64,000 bases of DNA, from contig JAGLTQ010000100.1 of NCBI GenBank assembly GCA_023135195.1, forward strand, positions 1-64,000. Reading direction: 5' to 3'. This stretch comes from Gammaproteobacteria bacterium. GTDB taxonomy: Bacteria; Pseudomonadota; Gammaproteobacteria; UBA6429; Thiohalophilaceae. Shown piece by piece: positions 16,925-26,366 of this stretch. Every line of letters begins with the position of its first letter. The stretch's first letter is position 1. The notes beneath the pieces were generated by a model. It saw only the letters and a list, made by a program, of their open reading frames with translations, did no database searches and was not told the DNA's origin. A program made the translations under genes and the position numbers.

Positions 16925-19900
16925 ATGAGTCAACAACTAAAATATCACGCATTCATATCATATCGTCACGCAGATAATAAGGAGCAAGGTCGCCAATGGG
17001 CTACATGGCTGCATCAGGCTATTGAAACCTACGAAGTACCCAAAGATCTTATTGGTAAGAAAAATGGCTTAGGCGATATTATACCTGCACGAATTTACCC
17101 CATTTTTCGTGATGAAGAAGAATTACCTACACATGCTGATTTAGGACAGTCCATCGTAAAGGCACTTGATTCTACTCGTTTATTGATTATACTTTGCTCA
17201 CCCAATTCCGTCGCTTCAACCTATGTTGCTGATGAAATTGATTACTTTAAACGCCAAGGTGGAGCTTCTCGTATTATTGCTGCCATGATCGCAGGTGAAC
17301 CAAATGCTAGTTGGGACAAAGGCAAACAAGCTAGTGGTTTTAAAGTAGAAGATGAGTGCTTTCCCACCCCTCTTCAATATGAATATGATAATCATGGTAA
17401 CCGTACTGAAAACCATGCAGAACCTATTGCTGCTGATTTTAGAATCAATAACAATGGCCAAACCGAGCAAGGCTGGACATCACCCGAAGCTTACCGCCAA
17501 CATCTAAAGAACACTACAAAGCTTAACAACGAACAAATCCAAAAGAAAATAACTCAATATGATCAGCAGCAACATTTAATGCTACTGAAAATCATTGCAG
17601 GTATTTTGGGTGTAGCACTAGGAGAGCTGACACGACGAGATAAAGAATATCAGTTAGCTCAAGAACGTTTAAAAGCAAAAAAACTGCGCCGCTGGTTAAG
17701 TGCAGTAGCGATGTTATCTATTGTTGCTATTGGTGCCGGTGCTATTGCTTTAATGAAACAAAAAGAAGCTAAGATTGAACGGGATAAAGCGTTAAACAGC
17801 CAAAGTAACTTATTAATGGGGCTGGCTAAACAAGAAAGTGATAGAGGCCATTATGATACAGCATTACTATTGGGCTTAAATGCAATGCCAGGAATTTATG
17901 GTGGTGATCGCCCCATGCTGCCTATTTCTCATGAGTTACGTCGGGCTGTTGCAGGCAATAGAAAGTTGGTTGAATTCAGACATAAAGAGGATGTTAGCTA
18001 TGCCACCTTTAGCCCGGATAAAAAAATACTTGCCACAGTTTCAGAAGATGGTACCGCCATACTCTGGTCCGTTACATCTGGAAAAAAATTACAAATACTC
18101 CATCATAAAAAGGGCGTTAGACATATAACATTCAGTCCCGATGGTAAAACAGTAGTGACAGCATCATCTGATAGAACAGCAGCACTCTGGTCTGTTGCTA
18201 CGGGAGAAAAACTTCAAACTTTACAGCACAGGGTTGCCGTAGAACACGCAATATTCAGCCCTCATGGTTCAATAGTCGTTACAGTTTCATGGGATCAAAC
18301 CGTTGCTATTTGGCTAGTTGCCAGTGGTAAAAAGCTAATATCGCTCGATTTTGATTATGGCGTCAGACAAGTTACGTTTAATCCAAATGGTAAAATACTA
18401 TCAACCGTATCTAAAGATAAGGTAGTGCTATGGTCTATGAAAGATGGTCAGAAGCTGCACACGTTAAAGCATAAAAAAAATATTCATCATGCCTCATTCA
18501 GTTCAGATGGAAATTTTATCCTTACTACCTCAAGAGATAAGACAGCTGTAATCTGGTTAGTGAAAACCGGAAAAAAAATCAAAACATTTAAACATACTAA
18601 TGGGGTTAAATACGGAACATTTAGTTCAGACGGAAAAACCATCCTAACAGCATCTCACGATAATACTGCTGTTCTTTGGTCAACTGCCAGCGGGAAGAAA
18701 TTGCACACATTAAAACATAAAGCATCTGTGTTACATGCATCATTTAGTCCTGATGGAAAAACATTCGTTACAACATCTGTCGATAACACTGCTGTTCTAT
18801 GGTCAGTTAGTAATGGAAATAAATTACTAACACTGCAACACAAAGATAATGTCAATAATGCAATATTTAGTGGAAACGGACAAACTCTTGTTACAACATC
18901 TAATGATAAAACGGCTGCTCTCTGGAACATATCAAACAATGGAAAACCGTTAATTCTTCAACATAAAAACCAGGTCTATCACGCAGAATTTAGTTCAGAT
19001 GGAGAAACTGTACTCACTAGCCCATGGAATAAATCGGCAGCAATCTGGTCAACATCAACAGGTAAGAAGCTTGTAACATTAAAACATAAAGATATAATCA
19101 AACACGCAACTTTTAGCCCAAATGGAAAAACCGTTGCAACGGCATCGTCAGATAATACTGCAATAGTATGGTCGACAATAAATGCTGAAAAAATATTTAC
19201 AATGCAACATAAGCGTGATGTCGACCACGTAACATTTATAAATAATAAAACACTGCTTACATCCTCATGGGATAAAAGTGACGTCTTTTGGTCATTAACT
19301 ACCGGAAAGAAATTTTCTACATACAAACATAATAGTACAGTGGGAGCGCATGCAACACTTAGCCCTGATAAAAAGACTCTGTTTACACTTTTTGATAGCA
19401 AAGACAGATTTGGAACTAACTATGAAACAGGCTCACTTTGGTCTATTCAAACAGGCAAGAAATCATTCTCTTTAAAACACCGTTCAGCAATAAAACATGC
19501 TACGTTTAGTCCAGACTCATTAACGATACTGACAACTTCATGGGATAATACAGCGGTACTATGGTCAACATCAAGCGGAGAAAAACTTCATACATTCCAT
19601 CACAATGATGATGTCATACATGCTACATTTAGCCCTAATGGGCAGATATTAGTAACAGCATCAGAAGATAACACCGCTGTGATTTGGTTAGTAAAAACAG
19701 GTGAAAAAATACTTACACTACGGCATAAAGATGATGTCAACTATGTATCTTTTGATAAAGAGAGTAAGAAGCTACTAACGGCATCTGATGACAATACAGC
19801 TGTACTTTGGATAGTATCTACTGGAGAAAAAGTACAAACTTTTCAGCACAAGGATTTGGTAAAACAAGCAAAATTCAGTCCAGATGGAAAAACAGTACTG

Positions 19901-20086
19901 ACTGCATCAACCGACGACACAGCGGTTCTTTGGCCACTATATCCATATAACATTAAGGCAACAGCAATAAAAAGCCTACCAGCTAATCGAACCTGCTTAA
20001 CTCCAGAAGAACGTGAAAAATATTTCTTAAGTGAATTAACGAAAAAAGAATGGATAGCGCGTGGTTGCGCTCATTATGTAAAATAA
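16925..20086 (+). CDS. TIR-TM-WD40 protein
   Basis: In this 1,053-residue protein the N-terminal TIR domain (about 1-150) has HAFISYRHAD, the FRDEEELP loop, LLIILCSPNS and the putative catalytic Glu at E104 in VADEI, as in NAD-cleaving TIRs. A basic coiled region and one hydrophobic segment (about residues 258-276, SAVAMLSIVAIGAGAIAL) follow. From residue 353 come 16 WD40 repeats of about 41 residues, with consensus HATFSPDGKT and TAVLWS. The WD array is probably the sensor or scaffold and the TIR the effector. Its gene is divergent from the 54-residue gene and stands alone on this strand. Confidence 0.9.
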   Translation: MSQQLKYHAFISYRHADNKEQGRQWATWLHQAIETYEVPKDLIGKKNGLGDIIPARIYPIFRDEEELPTHADLGQSIVKALDSTRLLIILCSPNSVASTYVADEIDYFKRQGGASRIIAAMIAGEPNASWDKGKQASGFKVEDECFPTPLQYEYDNHGNRTENHAEPIAADFRINNNGQTEQGWTSPEAYRQHLKNTTKLNNEQIQKKITQYDQQQHLMLLKIIAGILGVALGELTRRDKEYQLAQERLKAKKLRRWLSAVAMLSIVAIGAGAIALMKQKEAKIERDKALNSQSNLLMGLAKQESDRGHYDTALLLGLNAMPGIYGGDRPMLPISHELRRAVAGNRKLVEFRHKEDVSYATFSPDKKILATVSEDGTAILWSVTSGKKLQILHHKKGVRHITFSPDGKTVVTASSDRTAALWSVATGEKLQTLQHRVAVEHAIFSPHGSIVVTVSWDQTVAIWLVASGKKLISLDFDYGVRQVTFNPNGKILSTVSKDKVVLWSMKDGQKLHTLKHKKNIHHASFSSDGNFILTTSRDKTAVIWLVKTGKKIKTFKHTNGVKYGTFSSDGKTILTASHDNTAVLWSTASGKKLHTLKHKASVLHASFSPDGKTFVTTSVDNTAVLWSVSNGNKLLTLQHKDNVNNAIFSGNGQTLVTTSNDKTAALWNISNNGKPLILQHKNQVYHAEFSSDGETVLTSPWNKSAAIWSTSTGKKLVTLKHKDIIKHATFSPNGKTVATASSDNTAIVWSTINAEKIFTMQHKRDVDHVTFINNKTLLTSSWDKSDVFWSLTTGKKFSTYKHNSTVGAHATLSPDKKTLFTLFDSKDRFGTNYETGSLWSIQTGKKSFSLKHRSAIKHATFSPDSLTILTTSWDNTAVLWSTSSGEKLHTFHHNDDVIHATFSPNGQILVTASEDNTAVIWLVKTGEKILTLRHKDDVNYVSFDKESKKLLTASDDNTAVLWIVSTGEKVQTFQHKDLVKQAKFSPDGKTVLTASTDDTAVLWPLYPYNIKATAIKSLPANRTCLTPEEREKYFLSELTKKEWIARGCAHYVK
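17981..19953 (+). repeat. Sixteen tandem WD40-coding repeats
   Basis: Sixteen in-frame units of about 123 bases, each starting with a His-Lys type codon pair, make up the C-terminal two-thirds of the TIR-WD40 gene. The units are much more alike than typical blades. Unit 12 carries a short insert and unit 11 is slightly shortened. Sixteen units would build two full propellers. The similarity suggests recent expansion, with a high chance of unit gain or loss. Confidence 0.85.
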
Positions 20087-20110
20087 ATATACAGACACGT
20101 TAAAACGAGC

Positions 20111-22381
20111 TTATAATTTAAGCACATCATCAAAAAACAGAATAAATAATGAAAACGTAAGAACAAATAAAGATACACCAAGCACAGTTGTAATTTTAAC
20201 GAGCCAACGCCAAACTATATGTCCTTGATAAACATTTGAGGCAGCCCAAATAGATCTTGATACAACAAAAACATATGCCGCAAACCAGAAAATAACTAAT
20301 GGTGAATGAGATAAAAAATAAAGGAAAAAATTAATAAAACTTCCAAATACACCAAACAGCCAAAATGTTATGGGCAAACCATAACCACCATCAGTTAATT
20401 TTAAATAACTAAATCCTTTGGTTTTTTTAAATAAATTTACAGGCAAGTGCAGAATATAATTAACAAAACCACCTGTTTTTTTGATTAACCCACTACCCTT
20501 AGTTCGTTCGTGATTTTTAGTATTGAACACATTAAATACTGACTTTATTTTTGAAGAACCATTGACAATGGATTTTTTAAAATCATATTTATTCTTTAAA
20601 TTATTAAATAACGATTCATGTTGCCTGGTTGTTTGCTCGAGATTATCTAAATCTACAAGCAACTCTTCTACACTCTGATAACTTATTTCTTGAGTTGTTT
20701 GAAGACACTTATTAATAACTTTAATTAAACTTTCACTACAACCATTAAAATTTGTCTCTGAATCTACATATTTACGGAAATCTCCTGAAGCATCTCCAGT
20801 AATAAGACTCTTCATAAGAATGCCTATTGAACAAATGTCCGTACGAAGATGCAACTCTGAACCAAGGTAAATAGGCCCCCAAATTTGATAAGGATCAAAT
20901 TCTGGATCTCTTTCCGCCATTTCATTTAAAAACCCCTGATTCTTTTGATAAAAACTCTCTTCCGCTTTACCTAGGTAATTTATTAAAAATAGACGCTCAT
21001 CATGCTTACGTATATAGATATTTCTAAGGTTAATATGCCCATGAAACAGACCTTTAGAATAAACCTCAGAAAGTCCTGTCAATAATTGCTGAACTAACCC
21101 TATTATTTGATTTTCAGAGAAGGGTTTATTATTACGTTCAATAATAAGTTTTTCCAGGATCATTCCATCTGAATAATCCATAACAAGATAGGCCGTTCCA
21201 TTATCAGTAAAAAAATCACGATTACTAATAATAGCAGGTGATTTTTTAAACTGTGTTAACCGTTTGGCACCGAATAGATACTCATCAAGTTCAGCCTTAC
21301 TTATTTCTGATCGTTGACTTCGAGTACTTGGATAAAACTCCTCTATTACCACCTCTTCATCAAGTTGCGTGTGTTTTGCTTTATACACAAAATAAAGCCG
21401 ATCATTCCTTAATGTTTCTGTAATAACATATTGATTTAAAACAGTACCATCAGGCAAAGATTCTCTATAAAACACCTCTTCCGTACTCGTTTCATCAGTA
21501 AGTGCTGCAACTAATTCATCAACACTTTGAAAGCGCTCTTCTTCATTGATCAATAAACATTTATCAATCGCTTGTAGAAAACCAACACTATACTCACCCG
21601 CGCCAACTTCTACAGCAGGAATTAAAGGATCAGGTTTTCGCTTAATCATAGCAGTTAAACGTTTATTCACATTTACTGGATTTTGCCCACTAATGACTCG
21701 CCATATAACTGCGCCAAGTGCATATATATCAGTCCAGGGACCTAAACTCCCTTCATCACTGACTTGTTCCATTGGAACATAACCCACGGTATATGGCGAC
21801 ATCGATTTACTGTGTTTTGAATAGTTTTGTTTAGCTGCACCAAAATCAATAAGAAGAGGTTGCTCATCACCACGCCGGATAAAAATATTAGCTGGCTTAA
21901 TATCGCGATGTAATACCCCTTTTTCGTGCACGAACCTTAAACCATCAAGAAGAGACAGCATCATATTTAAAAGTTGTTTTTCACTTAAAGGTTCATTATT
22001 ACGTGCTCTTAGTAATTCACTAAGCGATAAACCCTCTTCAAAGTCCATTACCAAATAAGCCGTACCATTCTCTGTAAAAAAATCACGGCAGCTGACTATA
22101 TTAGGTAGTTTTTTAAACTGAATGAGTTGCTTGGCTTCATCTAAAAACCGAGCTAAACCTTCATCATAATCATCTTGTTCTTGATTACTTAACGGGTGAA
22201 TAGTCATACCTTCACGTGTGGCTATTTCAGAGGGTAGATACTCTTTAATAACAACAGCTTCATCTAAGTGAGTGTGTTTGGCTTTATAAACAATACCAAA
22301 ACCACCATAAGCAATCATGGATTCAATTTTATATTGTTGTAATACTGTGCCATTAGTTAGGGCATTTTTATGAGAAGTCAT
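20111..22381 (-). CDS. Ser/Thr kinase-pseudokinase membrane protein
   Basis: In this 756-residue protein the first Hanks-type kinase (about 15-300) is intact: GGFGIVYKA loop, K46, HRD at 158-160 with IKPANIF, and DFG at 179-181. A second kinase-like domain (about 316-590) keeps the fold but has Glu347 for the Lys, HGH at 447-449 for HRD and NYL at 468-470 for DFG, so it should be inactive. Three hydrophobic segments end the protein. The first domain is closely similar to that at 27314. It is the last gene of the sigma-small-GAF-subtilase operon. The pseudokinase probably regulates the active half. Confidence 0.92.
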   Translation of the reverse strand: MTSHKNALTNGTVLQQYKIESMIAYGGFGIVYKAKHTHLDEAVVIKEYLPSEIATREGMTIHPLSNQEQDDYDEGLARFLDEAKQLIQFKKLPNIVSCRDFFTENGTAYLVMDFEEGLSLSELLRARNNEPLSEKQLLNMMLSLLDGLRFVHEKGVLHRDIKPANIFIRRGDEQPLLIDFGAAKQNYSKHSKSMSPYTVGYVPMEQVSDEGSLGPWTDIYALGAVIWRVISGQNPVNVNKRLTAMIKRKPDPLIPAVEVGAGEYSVGFLQAIDKCLLINEEERFQSVDELVAALTDETSTEEVFYRESLPDGTVLNQYVITETLRNDRLYFVYKAKHTQLDEEVVIEEFYPSTRSQRSEISKAELDEYLFGAKRLTQFKKSPAIISNRDFFTDNGTAYLVMDYSDGMILEKLIIERNNKPFSENQIIGLVQQLLTGLSEVYSKGLFHGHINLRNIYIRKHDERLFLINYLGKAEESFYQKNQGFLNEMAERDPEFDPYQIWGPIYLGSELHLRTDICSIGILMKSLITGDASGDFRKYVDSETNFNGCSESLIKVINKCLQTTQEISYQSVEELLVDLDNLEQTTRQHESLFNNLKNKYDFKKSIVNGSSKIKSVFNVFNTKNHERTKGSGLIKKTGGFVNYILHLPVNLFKKTKGFSYLKLTDGGYGLPITFWLFGVFGSFINFFLYFLSHSPLVIFWFAAYVFVVSRSIWAASNVYQGHIVWRWLVKITTVLGVSLFVLTFSLFILFFDDVLKL

Positions 22382-22402
22382 AACATGTCTTTTTCTATAT
22401 TA

Positions 22403-23173
22403 TTATTTGCCTGTCGATATTGATTTAAGTATCGCTTTAGCTTCTGTTGCAGTTAAATCTGGATAAGCTTGTAACATCAAAGCGACTATTCCTGTTACAT
22501 GAGGTGTTGCAAAGCTTGTTCCTGTTTGAATAGCATATGTTCCTCCTGGGGCGAGCACTTCAATTTCGGTCCCTCTTGCATCGTACTCAATCAGGTTTTT
22601 AGGTCGAAAGCCAATTTGATATTTGTCTTCATAATCTTCGCGATCAACACTGATCACAGATGAAAACATCGCAGGACAACCTAATCCACCAAAATTACGT
22701 TTAGATGAAACTATAATGGTGTTCTGCTCATAGGCTTGTTCTGCTAATTGAAATAATTCCTGGAACCACTGCTTTTTTGAGGTAGCCAAACTCATATTTA
22801 TAAGTTTAATATTTTGATCTAACGCCCACTTCAATCCTGCGATTAAAATATCACCCGAACAATCATTGTATTGGTTGAGTACTTTTATATTAATAATTTC
22901 AACGTCAGGCGCTATGCTGATAACACAACCTGCAACCGCGGTACCATGACCGAAGCTATCATTTGATTTTTCTATCTCTGTTTCAGAACATTCAATATCG
23001 CCACTTTTATTTTTTGAAACGATACAAGTACGTTTTATTTTATCTTTCAGTTCAGGATGTAAACCATCAATCCCACTATCAATAATAGCCACCTGCACAG
23101 TTTTACCTGTTGAGTTTTCACTCAACCATTGCATAGTAAGAGCAGGGTTTATGATTGGGAGCACGTTATTCAT
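22403..23173 (-). CDS. Cytoplasmic subtilisin-like serine protease
   Basis: This 256-residue S8 peptidase carries the complete catalytic triad in DSGID, GHGTAVAG and GTSFATP. The oxyanion Asn is probably in the KRNFGG segment, an altered context compared with the usual AAGN. There is no signal peptide, propeptide or membrane helix, so it should act in the cytoplasm and is a minimal version of the family. It lies between the GAF gene and the kinase-pseudokinase gene with gaps of 13 and 21 bases. Its substrate may be a component of this system, such as the small protein next to the sigma factor, but that is inference. Confidence 0.9.
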   Translation of the reverse strand: MNNVLPIINPALTMQWLSENSTGKTVQVAIIDSGIDGLHPELKDKIKRTCIVSKNKSGDIECSETEIEKSNDSFGHGTAVAGCVISIAPDVEIINIKVLNQYNDCSGDILIAGLKWALDQNIKLINMSLATSKKQWFQELFQLAEQAYEQNTIIVSSKRNFGGLGCPAMFSSVISVDREDYEDKYQIGFRPKNLIEYDARGTEIEVLAPGGTYAIQTGTSFATPHVTGIVALMLQAYPDLTATEAKAILKSISTGK

Positions 23174-23186
23174 ACTTACAAACTAG

Positions 23187-23990
23187 TTATGACCATTTAT
23201 TACGATCACTCATATCGGCAAGTAATTCTGTTAATTTTTTACAAAGAGGTAGAAGATTGTCTTGTTGCTTAGCAATTTTCATCACGTCCTGCATAATGGA
23301 CATGAATTGTTTATCTTCTTCATTAAAATCGATACCTTCAAGCTCCTCTATTTCACTTGAGCTACCAGAAACCAAGTTTTTTAATACTTCTTCGCGTTGT
23401 CGCTGACGCACAACCATTGCAGCAAGATCAGCAAAATGTTTATATGCTTGCATATCTTTAGGCGTAAAGTGATCACCGTTTTGCTTATTCACGGCACTGA
23501 TAGTGCCTACTCCATCATCATTTATAAAAAGTGGTGCAACCAGAACATTTTTGAATTGTATATCTGCTGAGCCTTCAATATCGGTATTAATAGGTGTTGA
23601 TGATTGTATTTCACCTGTAGCAAAGGCTAAGCCATGTTGAGAACCTTCAAGAGGAACATGATAACCAATTACCCCTTCTGCTCCATCACCGATAACGGCT
23701 TTAAAAACAAGCGTGTTTGTTTCGGGATCTAATAGTGTGAGGCCGGCACCACTCGCATTTACAACATACATTGCACTTTGTAAGATCATGGTGAGCAAGG
23801 CATCATCTTGAATATCTGAACCCAGGGCCAAATAACCTAATAATGCTTTTATATTTGTGTTGTTTTCAACGTCGATTAACGATGAAGAGGAACTCTCTGA
23901 ATTTTTCAACTCGCCACTGAGAGAATTAAGTGTTTCTAAGCTATTTTCAATTTGTTTTTTAAGGGTATCAATTTGTTCCTGTAAACTCAT
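23187..23990 (-). CDS. GAF-domain protein
   Basis: This 267-residue protein has an N-terminal coiled coil (about residues 1-35) and a Ser-rich linker, then a GAF domain (about 60-200) with the VNASGAGLTLLD and VPLEGSQHGLAFATG segments. A C-terminal helical tail of about 60 residues follows. GAF domains bind small ligands, including cyclic nucleotides, or act as dimerisation sensors. No output domain is fused, so it probably acts through partners in its operon. GGA stands seven bases before the ATG. It is cytoplasmic by composition. A link to the cyclase in the island is attractive but untested. Confidence 0.85.
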   Translation of the reverse strand: MSLQEQIDTLKKQIENSLETLNSLSGELKNSESSSSSLIDVENNTNIKALLGYLALGSDIQDDALLTMILQSAMYVVNASGAGLTLLDPETNTLVFKAVIGDGAEGVIGYHVPLEGSQHGLAFATGEIQSSTPINTDIEGSADIQFKNVLVAPLFINDDGVGTISAVNKQNGDHFTPKDMQAYKHFADLAAMVVRQRQREEVLKNLVSGSSSEIEELEGIDFNEEDKQFMSIMQDVMKIAKQQDNLLPLCKKLTELLADMSDRNKWS

Positions 23991-24047
23991 ATATTATCCA
24001 AACTTATGTATACATGTTAGATTTAATTCATTAACAAAATATATTTG

Positions 24048-24290
24048 TTACAGTAGATTTTTATTTTTTAATTTTTCAATTAACTTATCTTTAGAAGCTT
24101 CAACATCAAAGTCTTCTGACTGCACTTGTTCTTTTTTATCTATCGATATTAATGCTTCGCGTACAAGCTCAGCTTCTTTAAGAATTTTAAGCTGTTCTTT
24201 ATCTAAAAACTGTCCAGACACATCACTATCGTCACGACCAGTGAGGACATTTAGCCACATATCATCAATTGAATTTTTGTCATCAACCAT
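24048..24290 (-). CDS. Small acidic protein, possible sigma-factor partner
   Basis: This 80-residue acidic, mainly helical protein has no signal or membrane segment. It starts 12 bases after the sigma-factor gene ends, on the same strand. In many bacteria a gene right after an ECF sigma factor encodes its anti-sigma factor, but this sequence shows no zinc-binding or transmembrane anti-sigma signature. It is as likely to be an uncharacterised adaptor. Its position beside a cytoplasmic protease gene makes regulated degradation a testable idea. Confidence 0.6.
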   Translation of the reverse strand: MVDDKNSIDDMWLNVLTGRDDSDVSGQFLDKEQLKILKEAELVREALISIDKKEQVQSEDFDVEASKDKLIEKLKNKNLL

Positions 24291-24302
24291 AATTATTTGC
24301 CA

Positions 24303-24893
24303 TTAAGCGAGTTGTAACTCTCTACATTCTTCTAAACAAGGTTTAATCTTTTTGCGACTTTGTGAAATATATTCACAGGTCGCATGTTTTGTTGCCTTGC
24401 CCAGAAAACCGGATAATTGTTCGTTATCCCATTCATAGCGTACTGCCAATCTGAGCGCATAACCTCGTTGCTCATCTTCGTCTGTCATTTTTTGCAAGCA
24501 ACGTTCAACACAATTCGAAAGATCCTCTTTATCAGAAGAATCCGTATAATGAAGCTGATTATCCAGCCCCTCGTCACTCACAGAAGCGTTAATAATCTTA
24601 GCTTCTTTACTGCGAAAATAACCTGCCCTGTTGGTAAAGACCACACGCCACATCCAGGGGCCTAACATCCTTACATTGTTTAAATTATCTTTATTTTCTA
24701 ATAACTTAATAAATACATCATGAGCCAAATCTTCAGAGGTTTCCGCATCTAAACCTTTACGGCGATAGTGAGACTGAATATCTTTAGCATATCGAGAATA
24801 TATATTAGCAATGGCTAATTCTAAGCTGGCACCGCCCTGCTGTATAAGCTTCTGATCTTCAATATCTTGTTGTGCTTTTAGTTCAAAATCCAT
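24303..24893 (-). CDS. ECF-like RNA polymerase sigma factor
   Basis: This protein of about 196 residues has a sigma-70 region 2 (about 27-95), with YSRYAKDIQSHYRRKG, DLAHDVFIKL and a WMWRVVFTNRAGYFR segment for core and -10 binding. The region 4-like C-terminal half is less typical (about 130-185) and would bind the -35 element. It is the first gene of the operon ending in the kinase-pseudokinase, so it may control its own operon and the second kinase operon. The start could be the TTG at 24899 or the ATG at 24893. No membrane anti-sigma factor is nearby. Confidence 0.82.
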   Translation of the reverse strand: MDFELKAQQDIEDQKLIQQGGASLELAIANIYSRYAKDIQSHYRRKGLDAETSEDLAHDVFIKLLENKDNLNNVRMLGPWMWRVVFTNRAGYFRSKEAKIINASVSDEGLDNQLHYTDSSDKEDLSNCVERCLQKMTDEDEQRGYALRLAVRYEWDNEQLSGFLGKATKHATCEYISQSRKKIKPCLEECRELQLA

Positions 24894-25108
24894 ATCCAAT
24901 TCTACTACTAAAATGATGTAATTGATTAGAATTTATCAGGCAGTTTCTAATTAATCAACAGTAATACAACCGGGCTAATAAATAAGCATTAGCTTATATT
25001 GCTGGATAACTTTTGAATAGAGATAGGTTATAAATTAACCAAATTTGAGTTGAATCCCTATGTAAATATCCACCTATCATTAATTACGGTGATTATATTC
25101 ATCCTAAA

Positions 25109-25661
25109 TTAATTTTGTACTGCAACATCAATAATATTTAAAGATATTGATTTATAGTAGAGCTGAGAATCAGTAATTCTTTCAAATTCCTTAAACACAT
25201 CATTTATCGAACGATAGTCCAGCTTAGCAAAAACTTTTAAATCTGATATTTTTCTTGGAAGTTTGTATAACAGGGGGGGCTGCTCCGACACAACTGACTT
25301 CATCTGTACCAATAGGCTTAGCCGCATAACCGCCGCTGATGGTGAGTGGATATTTGGGCAATATAGGTTTTGCAATTCCCTGATGACGATACGTATGGGC
25401 AGGCGCTAATTTCCTGATATCTTTTCCCGAAACATAAAAACAATGAAGATACAGGGGATGAGACACTTGAAACTTAAATGTAAACTTCTCTCCAACTCGA
25501 AACTCTCGTAAATTAGAATAATTAATACGAATAACGATAAAATCATCATCAGTTACAAATAAATTATTAGATCTTAATGTTTGATTACATCCAGATAACA
25601 CCAGCAAAAAAGCTGACAATAAACTTATGAAAGTAAATGAATATATTTGTTTCTTACCCGT
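25109..25661 (-). pseudogene. DUF4384-like lipoprotein, frameshifted and start-lost
   Basis: Two overlapping frames (25224-25619 and 25109-25375) join into one sensible protein if one base is removed from the C7 tract, plus-strand G7 at 25273-25279. The result has FTFKFQVSHPLYLHCFYVSG and PIGTDEVSCVGA segments resembling DUF4384 domains. A perfect lipoprotein signal ending LVLSGC extends upstream, but its natural start codon position reads ACG (25659-25661). Only a TTG inside the signal is left. Loss of both the start and the frame suggests decay; phase variation or a sequencing error in the tract is the alternative. It would be the last gene of the FHA-to-kinase operon. Confidence 0.75.
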
Positions 25662-25687
25662 ATCTCAGCGACCAAAATATTAAGTGG

Positions 25688-26356
25688 TTATTTTATATTT
25701 ACAAGAATGGATTCATGAATATAGCCGATCATTGTATTTTGCTCACCATTACGAACAGGGTTAATCACTCTGTACCAATCTTTTGATTTACCGACAATCA
25801 TAATTTTGAGACCATTTCTTAAACTTGCGAGTACGCTCCCTTTTGGTTTAGAACGTATTTTACCGCCGCTCGGTGCATTGATTTTCATTATAATAGTGTC
25901 ACCATCAGGGCAAGCGCTTCGGCCAAAGTATTCAAAAAGAGTTAGATCTGATTGACTAATTTTTTGAATATGATTCACTTGTGCATCATTAAGACAGTAG
26001 AACCGTCGGTATATTGACTCAACAAGACCTTCATAAGCGATTAAGCCGCGATATTGTCTTACCTGGTTTCTAACATCACGATTTTTTGTTGGCATCATCG
26101 AATATTGATATTTATGTGACATTGCATCTGTGAGTATTGTAAGTAGACGAGTTTGTTGTGATTTATTTATCATAGAAGAGCCTCCACAACTACGCAGCAT
26201 CACTAATTTCTCCAGTTTACTCATAGAGTCTCTCCACTTGTTACCACTATCAATATCTTGATAGGCATCCATCCAATTGGATGGTATTCCGCAGGAATAG
26301 CTAGGAAAACTTATTAAAAACAATAAAGATAGGAAAAGTATTTTGGCTTTAATCAT
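25688..26356 (-). CDS. Exported bacterial SH3-domain protein
   Basis: This 222-residue protein has a signal peptide (cleavage near SYS-CG), a helical middle with several cysteines, and a C-terminal SH3b-like domain (about 160-222) with KIRSKPKGSVLASLRNG and KDWYRV motifs. Such domains bind peptidoglycan stems or envelope ligands. The ATG at 26356 has AGGA eight bases upstream, so I prefer it to the longer frame that begins at 26419 inside the preceding gene. It lies among three other exported-protein genes downstream of the kinase-FGE gene, which suggests an envelope-sensing module. Confidence 0.8.
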   Translation of the reverse strand: MIKAKILFLSLLFLISFPSYSCGIPSNWMDAYQDIDSGNKWRDSMSKLEKLVMLRSCGGSSMINKSQQTRLLTILTDAMSHKYQYSMMPTKNRDVRNQVRQYRGLIAYEGLVESIYRRFYCLNDAQVNHIQKISQSDLTLFEYFGRSACPDGDTIIMKINAPSGGKIRSKPKGSVLASLRNGLKIMIVGKSKDWYRVINPVRNGEQNTMIGYIHESILVNIK

Positions 26357-26366
26357 AAAGCATTCC

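Noticed and set aside
17981-19953. Tandem repeats as a CRISPR array or satellite
   Set aside because: The units are in-frame codons of WD40 blades with a 123-base period and no spacer sequence.
24361-24377. TGTGAAATATATTCACA, a CRP-like palindrome
   Set aside because: The spacer is 7 rather than 6 bases, and it lies inside the coding sequence of the sigma factor, so it is probably chance.
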